From positions 1 to 47,046 of the forward strand of contig NZ_QWFA01000101.1 in assembly GCF_003501885.1 (NCBI RefSeq): a stretch of DNA of 47,046 nt, in the 5' to 3' direction. Position 1 is the first letter of the stretch. Every line of letters begins with the position of its first letter. Under the pieces are notes generated by a model. It did no database searches. It was not told where the DNA came from and worked only from the letters and a program-made list of their open reading frames with translations. The DNA comes from Streptomyces globisporus (GTDB taxonomy: Bacteria > Actinomycetota > Actinomycetes > Streptomycetales > Streptomycetaceae). Shown piece by piece: positions 16,846-25,432 of this stretch. A program made the position numbers and the translations under genes.

Positions 16846-16900
16846 GAGCGGCCACAGCATCTGCACGGAACCAGGGCCGTTCGACAAGGACGGCCCTTTT
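16830..16900 (+). promoter_or_regulatory. Ribosome-mediated Trp attenuator (alternative hairpins and terminator)
   Basis: Segment 1 (GTGGCGCTCCT, 16830-16840) pairs with segment 2 (16844-16855) around a CAT loop with one bulged G. Segment 2 bases 16846-16853 can instead pair, eight in a row with one G-U, with segment 3 bases 16875-16882. Segment 3 also forms the terminator with segment 4: GGGCCGT (16874-16880) with ACGGCCC (16890-16896), followed by TTTT (16897-16900). A ribosome stalled at the Trp codons covers segment 1, frees segment 2 to pair with segment 3, and blocks the terminator. This layout matches the attenuator reported for the auxiliary, indolmycin-resistant TrpRS gene of S. coelicolor. 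Confidence 0.85.
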
Positions 16901-17000
16901 CGCTGCCCTCGTACGGCGCGGACACGGATGACGGAGCGCAGCGGCGCTCACCGGCGGGGCCGTCCCTCACGTACCAGTCACGCGAGGAGAGGCACCCACC

Positions 17001-18062
17001 ATGACCATGACCACGACCACCGCCGAGCCCCGATCCACCGAGCCCCGCACCGCCGACCTGGAGCGCCGCATCGCCCAGGACCCCGGCGGCTTCCGGGTCC
17101 TCACCGGGGACCGCCCCACCGGCGCCCTTCACCTCGGCCACTACTTCGGCTCCCTGCGCAACCGGGTCCGCCTCCAGGATCTCGGCGTGGACGTCATCGT
17201 CCTCATCCCCGACTACCAGGTCATCACCGACCGGGACACCGCCGAGCGGCTCGGGGAGTACACCGACGGGCTGCTCCTGGACTACCTGGCCCTCGGTATC
17301 GACCCCGCCCGGTCCACCGTCTTCTGCCACAGCGCCGTCCCCGCGCTCAACCAGCTCATGCTGCCCTTCCTGAGCCTGGTCTCCGTCGCGGAGCTGAACC
17401 GCAACCCCACCGTCAAGGACGAGATCGCGCACTCCCGGCAGTCCACGGTCAGCGGGCTGATGCTCACCTACCCGGTCCACCAGGCCGCCGACATCCTGTC
17501 CTGCAAGGGCAACCTGGTCCCGGTCGGGCGCGACCAGGCGCCCCACCTGGAGGTCACCCGGACGATCGCCCGCCGCTTCAACGAGCGGTACGGCCCCGTC
17601 TTCCCGGAACCGGACATCCTGCTCTCCGCCGCACCCCTCCTGCTCGGCACGGACGGTACGAAGATGAGCAAGAGCCGGGCCAATTCCGTGCCGCTCTCCG
17701 CCACCGCAGACGAGACCGCCCGCCTTCTCAAGGGCGCGACCACGGACGCCGACCGGCGCATCACCTACGACCCCGACACCCGCCCCCACGTCTCCTCCCT
17801 GGTGCTGCTGGCCGCCCTCTGCCTGGACCAGGACCCGCACGAGGTCGCGGCGGAGATCGGCGACGGCGGGGCGGCGGCGCTGAAGCGGACGGTGACCGAC
17901 GCGGTCAACAGCCACCTGGCCCCCTTCCGGGCCCGGCGGGCGGAGTACGCGAAGGACCTGACGTACGTACGGTCGGTGCTCCGGGCGGGCAACGAGCGGG
18001 CGAACGCCCTGGCGGAGGCCACGCTGGACGAGGTACGGGAGGCGATGGGCGCGTTCCGGTAG
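17001..18062 (+). CDS. trpS: Tryptophanyl-tRNA synthetase, probably the auxiliary (antibiotic-resistant) form
   Basis: Protein of 353 aa, class Ic synthetase charging tRNA-Trp. Class I signatures are present: PTGALHLGHYFGSL (HIGH-type, near residues 37-50) and GTKMSKSRANS (KMSKS, near 220). Other family features are LIPDYQVITDRD and MLTYPVHQAADILSCKGNLVPVGRDQAPHLEVTR. Start ATG 17001 follows GAGGAGAGG at 16985-16993. Its expression passes through the Trp attenuator upstream, so it should be induced when charged tRNA-Trp is scarce, for example under indolmycin. Streptomycetes usually carry a second, housekeeping TrpRS elsewhere; calling this the auxiliary copy rests on the attenuator and is an inference. 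It is convergent with the RCK protein gene, 28 nt apart. Confidence 0.93.
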   Translation: MTMTTTTAEPRSTEPRTADLERRIAQDPGGFRVLTGDRPTGALHLGHYFGSLRNRVRLQDLGVDVIVLIPDYQVITDRDTAERLGEYTDGLLLDYLALGIDPARSTVFCHSAVPALNQLMLPFLSLVSVAELNRNPTVKDEIAHSRQSTVSGLMLTYPVHQAADILSCKGNLVPVGRDQAPHLEVTRTIARRFNERYGPVFPEPDILLSAAPLLLGTDGTKMSKSRANSVPLSATADETARLLKGATTDADRRITYDPDTRPHVSSLVLLAALCLDQDPHEVAAEIGDGGAAALKRTVTDAVNSHLAPFRARRAEYAKDLTYVRSVLRAGNERANALAEATLDEVREAMGAFR

Positions 18063-18090
18063 TCGGCCGGGCAGCGGGGAAGCCCGCCCC

Positions 18091-20094
18091 CTACCGCCCC
18101 GGCACCGCCGACCGCTGTCGTCGCAGCAGCTCCGCGAGGCCCCGGCGGGTGGCGGCGATCACCACCCGGTCCTGGGCGCGCAGGACGTAGCCGGGGTGCA
18201 GGTCCCAGACCAGGCCGGAGGGCGGCGGTGTCGCGTCACCCTCCGGGTCGAACGGGGGCAGGGCGGCCAGGTCCGGGTTGCGGTCGGCGGGCGGGGTGGC
18301 GTCGATGGCCAGCACCCGCCAGGCGCCCGCCCGGAAGGCCTGCTCGACCGTGTGGCCCTCCAGCTGCGGGTGCCCCGCGACCTCCAGGGCGGCGAACAGC
18401 ATCACCTTGCGCTCGACCGGGATCGCGCCGAGGATCTGGCGGCCCATCATGGCGCCTGCGAACGCCGGAGCGGCGAGATGGGAGACCGAGCGGGAGCGGG
18501 TCAGGGCCTGGGGGTGCGCGGTGCGAAGGGTGCGGTAGACGGCGGTGGCGAACTCGTCGTCGTACAGCCGCAGCGCGACCCTCAGGTCGGGTTTCACCGA
18601 ACGGGCGTACAGCGTCGCTTCCAGGTTCGTCGTGTCGACGCTGGTGAGCGCGAGGAGAGCGTGGGCTCGGTGGACCTTGGCCGCTTCGAGAACGCCTTCC
18701 TGGGTGACGTCGCCGATGACGGTCGGCACGTGCATGGACCGGGCCAGCGGGATGCCGCGTGCCTCCGTGTCCTCCTCGACGACGACCACGGGAATGTCGA
18801 GTTCCCTCAGGCGTACGAGGACGCGCGTACCGATCTTGCCGAGCCCCAGCAGCACCACGTGCCCCGAGAGGCCGCGGGGGGGACGGCGCAGGGAGGAGGC
18901 TGTGCGCAGAGTGCCGAACGCCTCCAGGAGGGCGGCGATCAGCAGCGGCAGCAGGAGCAGACCGGCGATACCGGAGAGGATCTGGATGATCTGCCGGGCC
19001 GGCGGCGCGCCCTCGGCCGGGTCGTTCATGCCCAGCAGGTCGAGGACGGTGAGGTAGGCGGAGTGGAGCGCGGAGTCCTTGGTGGTCAGCAGCGAGGCGA
19101 TCACCAGCGCCACCGCGGCGAGCGCGAAGCCGAGGGCGGACCAGCGCAGCCGCCGGGAGAAGATCTGGGCGAGCGGTGCGCCCCTGCCGCCCATCCGGGT
19201 CGCCGGACGGTCCGGATCGGCCCGGCTGATCGCTTCGAGGACCACCGTGCCCCGGCCGGTCGCCTCGGCGACGGCGCGTTCGTCGGGCAGGAGCTGCGGG
19301 GCCTCGTCGCCGCTGCTGTCCGAACCTTCGGCACCCGCGGGGTCGTTGGTGGTGGAGGAGAGCAGGGCGAGGGTGCACAGACCGGGGTCGGCGCTCTCGC
19401 CGGGGCGCGGCGGCGGGCGCTCGGCGGCCCGCAGGAGCAGCCCCTCGGCCTGGATGATCTTGCTGCTGCCGGTGAGGGCGGTGGCGGCGAGCGCCGGGGC
19501 CGCGGTGTCGGCGTCGGACAGGACGGTGGTGGAGGCGTCCAGCAGCGCCGGGTCGATACCGGGCATGGCGACGGCCGCCGCCTGGTCGAGCAGCTCTTCC
19601 AGATGCTGGCCGAGCTTGCGGTTGTAGAGCCGGATCACCAGCCGCAGACGGGGATTGAGGCGGCGGGCGGTCAGGGCGGCGCGGATGTTGCGCTCGTCGT
19701 CGTCGTAGACGAGGGCGAGGGCGGCGGCCCGGTCGATGCCCGCCTCCTCCAGGACGTCGTCGGAGGGCTCGGGCGCCTCCATGATGCGGACGGCCTCGAC
19801 CCCGGCGTTGGTGTCGCCGCTGCCGCCGGTGGTCCCGTTGCCGTTGCCCGCGCGGTTCATCGCCGCCGACATCCGGCCGAACAGGGCGGCCGCCCGGCCC
19901 CGTTGGGTCAGCGGGGTCTCGGGGTTGTTCGCGTCCCGGCCGGGCGGCAGGAGCAGCGTGACCCGTTCCCCGTAGATGAAGCGCAGCTCCACCGCGAGCC
20001 GCCGCGCCAGGGCGTCGTCACCGCAGACGATCATGTGGCCGGAGGACGGCGGCCGTCCCGGCTGCTGAGGAAGTGGAGGCACGAAACCCAGCAT
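18091..20094 (-). CDS. Double-RCK (TrkA-N) membrane protein, putative cation channel
   Basis: Protein of 667 aa. It has an N-terminal Rossmann/RCK domain (HMIVCGDDALARRLAVELRFIYGERVTLLLP; later NIRAALTARRLNPRLRLVIRLYN) and two hydrophobic segments near residues 320-400 (ALGFALAAVALVIASLL and LSGIAGLLLLPLLIAAL). A second TrkA-N domain follows (HVVLLGLGKIGTRVLVRLRE, VVVVEEDTEA, VPTVIGDVTQEGVLEAAKV, ALLALTSVDTTNLEATLYAR). Two NAD(H)/ligand-binding RCK domains around a small membrane region resemble ligand-gated cation channels, although a clear TVGYG filter is absent. Start ATG 20094 follows GGAAGGAT. It lies 40 nt downstream of the DUF3686 ATPase gene on the same strand, so it may be the last gene of that operon. 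Confidence 0.75.
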   Translation of the reverse strand: MLGFVPPLPQQPGRPPSSGHMIVCGDDALARRLAVELRFIYGERVTLLLPPGRDANNPETPLTQRGRAAALFGRMSAAMNRAGNGNGTTGGSGDTNAGVEAVRIMEAPEPSDDVLEEAGIDRAAALALVYDDDERNIRAALTARRLNPRLRLVIRLYNRKLGQHLEELLDQAAAVAMPGIDPALLDASTTVLSDADTAAPALAATALTGSSKIIQAEGLLLRAAERPPPRPGESADPGLCTLALLSSTTNDPAGAEGSDSSGDEAPQLLPDERAVAEATGRGTVVLEAISRADPDRPATRMGGRGAPLAQIFSRRLRWSALGFALAAVALVIASLLTTKDSALHSAYLTVLDLLGMNDPAEGAPPARQIIQILSGIAGLLLLPLLIAALLEAFGTLRTASSLRRPPRGLSGHVVLLGLGKIGTRVLVRLRELDIPVVVVEEDTEARGIPLARSMHVPTVIGDVTQEGVLEAAKVHRAHALLALTSVDTTNLEATLYARSVKPDLRVALRLYDDEFATAVYRTLRTAHPQALTRSRSVSHLAAPAFAGAMMGRQILGAIPVERKVMLFAALEVAGHPQLEGHTVEQAFRAGAWRVLAIDATPPADRNPDLAALPPFDPEGDATPPPSGLVWDLHPGYVLRAQDRVVIAATRRGLAELLRRQRSAVPGR

Positions 20095-20134
20095 GCCGTG
20101 ATCCTTCCGGCTCGGTCTTCCCGATCAGGCCCGA

Positions 20135-23100
20135 TCAATGTGGAGCGTTTGTGATCTTCGCATGACGGCCGGGGGTGGGCCGGTCGTTGACCGTTCCGCC
20201 GTTGGCGCCTCCCTGGGCGCCCGCGAACAGGTGCCGGGGATCCGCCGCCCGCCGGATCGCCGTCTCGACCGCGGCGATCCGGTCCGCGAGCAGCCCGAGC
20301 GCGGCCACGGCCCGGGTCATCGGGTCGCCCTCCGGCCCGCCGAGCGCCTGCGTACGGACGTAGGAACCGCGGATCGCGGCCCACCGCTCCGCCTGTTCGA
20401 CGGTGAGCGTCCCGCGCAGGGCGGCCAGCTTCAGCAGATTCGCCTCGGCCCCGGTGGTGAGCGTCTGGGCCTCGCCCGCGTAGTGGTCGTCGATCACGGC
20501 GGACAGTTCCTCGTCGTTCATGACGGGCACGATCCGCTCGGCGATCTTGTTCATGTTGCGGTAGGAGCCCTGGAGCCGGAACGGCGGCTCGGTGCGGGTC
20601 GCGTCCGTCTGCGCGGCCGACGCGATGTACGCGGCGTTCACCGCGAGCACGGTGTCCCGGGCCGTGAGCAGATGGCGCAGCACGGCCAGGATCCGGTCCA
20701 ACTCGGCAGCACTGTACGAGTGTTCCAGGTGCTCGGCGCGCGCGGCCGGGTCGCCGCCGCCCGCCAGCCGCACCAGCAGCGCCAGATCGTCGCGTGAGCG
20801 CCCGGCCAGCGGGGCGAGGACCGGGTTGGCGGTCAGCGCGTTCTCCACGAAGCTCAGCGCGAAGACGTCCTCGCGACCGCTGAGCACCTCGCCCAGGTTC
20901 CACACGTCGGCCCGGTTGGCGAGCATGTCGGGGATCCGGAACTGCTCGCCGGACTCGGTGTACGGGTTGCCCGCCATGCACACCGCGAACCGCTTGCCCC
21001 GCAGGTCGTAGCTGCGCGGCTCGCCGTCCCGCACGCCCTCGATGCGGCGCGTGGCATCGCACAACGGGATGAACTTCTGGAGTAGTTCGGGCGAGGTGTG
21101 CTGGATGTCGTCGAGGTAGAGGAGCGTGTTGTTGCCCGCCTCCAGAGCGAAGTTGATCTTCTCGATCTCCTGCCGCGCGGTGGCGCTCGGGGCCCGGTCC
21201 GGGTCGAGCGATGTCACGTCGTGGCCGAGGTTCGGCCCGCTGATCTTGACGAGGACCATGCCGAGCCGGTCCGCGACGTACTCCATCAGCGTCGTCTTGC
21301 CGTAGCCGGGCGGCGAGACGAGCAGGAGCAGGCCCTGCGAGTCGGTGCGCCGGTCGACGTCGGCGGTGCCGAGCTGCTTGGCCAGGCTGTCGCCGATCAG
21401 CGGCAGGTACACCTCGTCGAGCAGCCGGTTGCGGACGAACGCCGACATCACGCGGGGCCGGTGGTCGTCCAGCCGCAGCCGGCCGCGCTCGGCGGTCACC
21501 AGGGAGGTGCGCAGCCGCTGGTAGGCGCGGAACCCGGGCACGGTGTCGTTGCGGAACTCGGCGGTACGGGCGAGGAGTTCGTCGATCCGTACGGTGAGGG
21601 CCCCGCCGCCCGCGATGCGCGGGTGGTCGCCGAGGAGGCCCTCAAGACGCTCGGTGAGCGGCGCGTCGCACGCGTACCGCTCCAGCTCCGGGCAGAGCTC
21701 CACCGCGACGGCCTCCGCCAGATCGCCGCTGCCGAGGTCCGCCCCCGTGGCCTCGGCGTACGGGGTCAGCCAGCCCTCCACAAGCTGCTTGCGGGCGGCC
21801 AGGTCGTCACCGAGGACCGCGAGGTCGTCCCCGTACGCGTCGGGGCCCGCCGCCCGGCGGAAGGCGTCCAGGAAGGTCCGGATGGAGGAGCCCACGACGA
21901 ACCCGGCGGGTCCGGTGGTCAGCTCCTCGAAGAGGTACGCGGCGACGGCGTGAGCCGGCACGGAGGGGGACGGGGAGCCGATCGCCGACGCCCACTCCTC
22001 CTGGAGCACCGCGATGGCCGGGGCGAGCCCGAAGGTGTCGCGGGCCCGGGCCAGGGAGACCGCGCGCCGGGTCCAGGAGGTGCGCCGCGCCTCGTCGGAG
22101 CCGTACGCCCAGAAGAGCTGGGCCGCCGCGCGGACGGCCGGCTCGTGCCGCAGCAGCCCGGCGTCCGGGTGCAGGCGCAGCAGGGCGGCCAGGATCGCGC
22201 TGGCGTCCTCGTCGTGGACGCCCCGCGTGTACCCCTCGTCGTACGCCTCGGCTGCCGACTCCCGTACCAGCCGGGCCAGTTCGTCATCGGGCAGCGCGGT
22301 CAGACGGCTCGCCCCGTGCTCGTCGAGCAGGCGGGCGGCGAGGTGCTCGGCGCGGTAGACGGCGGCGTTCTCCGAGGGGAGCAGCTGCTCCCAGTACGGC
22401 CGGGCCGCCGCGAACGCCGGGTCGGTGACCGGGGCCCGGTAGTCCGTCCCGGTCAGCGCGAAGACGAGGCTTTCCCCGGAGGGCACGAGCGTCAGGTCGA
22501 ACGGCTGGGTGTTCACCGCGAACCGGTGGCGGCCCAGCTTGATCACGGACCCGCCGTCCGCGTACAGCTCGGTGCGGTCGCGCAGGGCGCGGCCCGCCTC
22601 CTGCCGGGCCGCCTTCAGCCGCCCGTCCAGCTCCTCCGCCCGTACGGGGTCGCCGAGTTCGCGCAGCTCGTCTGCGGTCCGCCGGATCTTGGCGACCATC
22701 GGGTCGGAGGCGAAGTACGTGTGGACGGCGTCGAGGTCGTCCAGCGCGGCCACCCGCCGGGCGATGGTCTCCAGCACCCGGTCCGCCGACCCGGCCAGCC
22801 GCTCCGCGCGCCGCGCCCGCTCGTCCTGGAGGGTCTGCTTGCGCGCCGAGAACGCCTCGTACACCTCGGTGCGGCGCTCGGCCAGCTCGGCGAGGAAGTC
22901 GTCGAACTCCGCGAACCGCGACTCCAGGTTCTCCAACTGGAGCAACAGCCGTGCCAGTTGGTCATCGCATGCCTCCGGCGAGCCGGCGGCCGCCAGCGCG
23001 CCCGTCACCGCCTGCCCGAGCAGCGCGAACTCGGCAGCGAACTCGGCCCGCCCCTCCTTCGACAGCAGTTCGCGGCGGCGCGCGTCCAGCGTGGCGCGGG

Positions 23101-25138
23101 CCCGGTTCGCCCCGCCCAGCACCTCCGCGATCCGCTCCAGGATCGACGTGCGCACGGTGGCGTCGCCGATGTCGAGACCGGCGACGACGTCCGTGACGGT
23201 GGCGAGCCCCTCCGTCATCGCCGCCAGCCGGTCCGTCACGGCGGAGGCGTCCCGTACGGTCTCCAGCGCCCCCGCGGCGGCCACGAGCCCCGCGATGTCC
23301 GCGTGATACCCGTCGAACGCGTCCTCGCGGGCGAGGAAGGAGACGGCCCGCTGGGCGGCCGACGCGATGTCGTCCTCGGTCCGGGCCGACAGCTCCGCGA
23401 TCCGCTCGACGTCGGCGTACCGCATCTCGCCGACCGTCGCCAGGTGCCCGTGCGCCTGCCGTAGTTCGGTCAGCCGCTCGACCCACGCGGACGCCGACCC
23501 GGGCGCCTCGCCGCGGACCCGCCGCACCAGCGCGGTGATGCGCCCGGCGGTCTCCTCCAGCGCGTCGGCGGCCCGCCGGGTCAGATCCTGTACGGCGGTG
23601 AACTCGGCCAGCACCTGCTGCGCGGTGGCCCGCAGCTCGGCCAACGGCTCACCGAGTGCGCCCAGTTCCGGGTCGGACAGCCAGTGGTAGCGGTCCTGCG
23701 CGCGGGCGCAGTCGGCGGCGAGCTGCCCGTACACCGCGGTCGTCGGCGTCATGTCCCGCACCCCGTGCGCGAGCGCGAGGCAGTCCGAAATCCCGCGTAC
23801 GAGATCGGCGTTGCCGGTCCGGGCGAGCGGGCCGGTCCCGGCGGGCCGGGCGGCGGCGTAGGTGTCGGAGACGTACGGGGTCTGCCAGCGCTGCAACGGG
23901 TGCACGCGGGCCGGCCCGTCCGGGTTGTCCCGGAGCAGGATCAGCGTCCCGTCGTCCAGCAGCGCGTGGCCGCGCCCGGTGAGCGGGGTGGCGACCTCCT
24001 GGCGGATCAGGTTGTAGGGGAGGAGGAGGCTGCGGAGGCCGTCGCGGGAGCGGAAGACGTAGAGCACGTCCTCGCCGTTGGGGGAGCGGACCGCGCCCTC
24101 GAAGACCGGCTCGGTCAGCTCCTCGGCGGTGTCGAAGGTCTTCGCGGTGCCGGTGGTGAGGTAGTAGCCGCCGGGGAAGATGATCCCCTGGTCCTCGGGG
24201 AGGCGGTGGCAGGCGGGCCCGATGGAGTCGAGCCGCTGGACGCTGGAGAGCAGCGAGTTGAAGACGAGATACCGCCAGTCCGTCTCCTTGTACGGCCGCA
24301 CGCGCAGCAGCGTGAGCGGCCCGACCTCCGCGTACTCCACGTCGGCGTCGGCCAGCGACTGCAGCGGCTCGTCGACGGGCTCCTCGTAGATCCCGTCCGG
24401 CGACTCGGTGTCGTCGGTGACCTTGACGGTGAGGGTGCCGCCGAGCGTGTCGACGAAGAGGCTGCCGCCCTTGCCGATGGCGATGTGCGGGTGGCGGCCG
24501 GGGCGGTGGGCCTCGCGCCCGGCGACGATCCAGTCGAAGTCGTGGGATGCGGGGAACACATGGTCACGCTCGCCCTGCGCGTCCAGGAACGCCCCGGGTG
24601 ACCCGTCCGCGCCCAGCGCCCAGCGCAGCACCCGGATGTCCTCGGCGTTCTCGCCCGTACGGAAGACGGCGAGGAGCTTGCCGCCGGCCCGGCGCAGGCG
24701 GAGGAGGCGGGCGTCGCGGAAGTAGCGGTGCAGGGAGGAGAACTCGCGCCGGAACCCGTCGTCGTCGAGGAGGGTGTTGTGGGGTGGCGGGGTGGTGTCG
24801 TCGTCCTCATCGGCATCCCGTACGAGGAGGACGTCGTCGACCCCGGCCTCGCCCCGGGCCCCCGGTCCCCGCTCGAACCCGAAGAGGAGTCTCCCGCCGA
24901 CGGCGACGAGGTCACGCGGTACGGAGGCGTGCTCGGTGCGCACCTGCTCGGTGGCCAGGAGCCGCAGACCGGTCGACCCGAACTCCTCGGTCCGCCGGGC
25001 GTTGAGCGCCTCGGCCCGCCGCACGAGCTCCCCGGCCTGCGCGGAGAGCCGCCGCCGCAGCACCTCGTAGGCACCGGCGTCCACATCGCCCTGGCCGCCC
25101 TGGGGCGAGGTGGCGGTGTCGGTGATGTCGCTGTCCAT
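20135..25138 (-). CDS. DUF3686 'DNA repair' AAA ATPase, very large
   Basis: Protein of 1667 aa. The N-terminal part (residues about 20-460) is a beta-rich DUF3686-type region with VGGRLLFGFERG, FPASHDFDWIVAGREAHRPG and SPDGIYEEPVDEPLQSLADADVEYA. Residues about 480-860 are long helical, coiled-coil-like stretches. A C-terminal AAA+ module carries Walker A LLVSPPGYGKTTLMEYVADR (near 1279), Walker B NTLLYLDDIQHTSPELLQKF (near 1340) and sensor-like CMAGNPYTESGEQFRIPDMLANRADVWNLGE, which recalls MoxR/dynein-type AAA+ proteins. The common database label 'DNA repair ATPase' is not backed by anything visible here; remodelling of a membrane or protein complex fits the flotillin/YqiJ neighbours better. 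ATG 25138 is preceded by GAGGGAG. Confidence 0.85.
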   Translation of the reverse strand: MDSDITDTATSPQGGQGDVDAGAYEVLRRRLSAQAGELVRRAEALNARRTEEFGSTGLRLLATEQVRTEHASVPRDLVAVGGRLLFGFERGPGARGEAGVDDVLLVRDADEDDDTTPPPHNTLLDDDGFRREFSSLHRYFRDARLLRLRRAGGKLLAVFRTGENAEDIRVLRWALGADGSPGAFLDAQGERDHVFPASHDFDWIVAGREAHRPGRHPHIAIGKGGSLFVDTLGGTLTVKVTDDTESPDGIYEEPVDEPLQSLADADVEYAEVGPLTLLRVRPYKETDWRYLVFNSLLSSVQRLDSIGPACHRLPEDQGIIFPGGYYLTTGTAKTFDTAEELTEPVFEGAVRSPNGEDVLYVFRSRDGLRSLLLPYNLIRQEVATPLTGRGHALLDDGTLILLRDNPDGPARVHPLQRWQTPYVSDTYAAARPAGTGPLARTGNADLVRGISDCLALAHGVRDMTPTTAVYGQLAADCARAQDRYHWLSDPELGALGEPLAELRATAQQVLAEFTAVQDLTRRAADALEETAGRITALVRRVRGEAPGSASAWVERLTELRQAHGHLATVGEMRYADVERIAELSARTEDDIASAAQRAVSFLAREDAFDGYHADIAGLVAAAGALETVRDASAVTDRLAAMTEGLATVTDVVAGLDIGDATVRTSILERIAEVLGGANRARATLDARRRELLSKEGRAEFAAEFALLGQAVTGALAAAGSPEACDDQLARLLLQLENLESRFAEFDDFLAELAERRTEVYEAFSARKQTLQDERARRAERLAGSADRVLETIARRVAALDDLDAVHTYFASDPMVAKIRRTADELRELGDPVRAEELDGRLKAARQEAGRALRDRTELYADGGSVIKLGRHRFAVNTQPFDLTLVPSGESLVFALTGTDYRAPVTDPAFAAARPYWEQLLPSENAAVYRAEHLAARLLDEHGASRLTALPDDELARLVRESAAEAYDEGYTRGVHDEDASAILAALLRLHPDAGLLRHEPAVRAAAQLFWAYGSDEARRTSWTRRAVSLARARDTFGLAPAIAVLQEEWASAIGSPSPSVPAHAVAAYLFEELTTGPAGFVVGSSIRTFLDAFRRAAGPDAYGDDLAVLGDDLAARKQLVEGWLTPYAEATGADLGSGDLAEAVAVELCPELERYACDAPLTERLEGLLGDHPRIAGGGALTVRIDELLARTAEFRNDTVPGFRAYQRLRTSLVTAERGRLRLDDHRPRVMSAFVRNRLLDEVYLPLIGDSLAKQLGTADVDRRTDSQGLLLLVSPPGYGKTTLMEYVADRLGMVLVKISGPNLGHDVTSLDPDRAPSATARQEIEKINFALEAGNNTLLYLDDIQHTSPELLQKFIPLCDATRRIEGVRDGEPRSYDLRGKRFAVCMAGNPYTESGEQFRIPDMLANRADVWNLGEVLSGREDVFALSFVENALTANPVLAPLAGRSRDDLALLVRLAGGGDPAARAEHLEHSYSAAELDRILAVLRHLLTARDTVLAVNAAYIASAAQTDATRTEPPFRLQGSYRNMNKIAERIVPVMNDEELSAVIDDHYAGEAQTLTTGAEANLLKLAALRGTLTVEQAERWAAIRGSYVRTQALGGPEGDPMTRAVAALGLLADRIAAVETAIRRAADPRHLFAGAQGGANGGTVNDRPTPGRHAKITNAPH

Positions 25139-25184
25139 GCGTACGGCTCCCTCTGTGCTTCGTCATGTGCCGTGGGCCCGAACT

Positions 25185-25214
25185 CCAGCCCGTCCGGCGT
25201 TCGAGGACGGAACC
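25185..25214 (+). repeat. Dispersed 30-bp Streptomyces-type repeat, copy 1
   Basis: Core CAGCCCGTCCGGCGTTCGAG plus GGACGGAACC. It lies in the 294-bp spacer between the DUF3686 gene start and the flotillin stop. The same sequence recurs at 25262 and, inverted, at 25388. Sequences of this type are scattered between genes in many Streptomyces genomes. Confidence 0.75.
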
Positions 25215-25261
25215 GTCGGGCTGCTGGGCCCGCTCCCGGCGTGCGGCGCGGACCCGGAGAT

Positions 25262-25291
25262 CCAGCCCGCCCGGCGTTCGAGGACGGAACC
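25262..25291 (+). repeat. Dispersed 30-bp repeat, copy 2
   Basis: Differs from copy 1 by a single base (C for T at the ninth position) and starts 77 bp downstream in the same orientation. Confidence 0.75.
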
Positions 25292-25387
25292 CCCGGCCCG
25301 GAGGGCCCGCCCTGCCGGGCAGGCCAGGCCCTGGTGCGCCCACCCCCGTGGGACGCACACCCAGACCTTCCGGCCCCCCGGGCCAAG

Positions 25388-25415
25388 GGTTCCGTCCTCA
25401 GCGCCGGACGGGCTG
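25388..25415 (-). repeat. Dispersed repeat, copy 3 (inverted, diverged centre)
   Basis: Reverse complement of copies 1 and 2 with a changed, 1-nt-shorter centre (GCGCTGAGG in place of GCGTTCGAGG). With either direct copy it can form a long hairpin in the transcript running from flotillin to the DUF3686 gene, where it could act as a partial terminator or RNA-processing site. Confidence 0.7.
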
Positions 25416-25432
25416 TGGTGGTGCGGGCGGGA

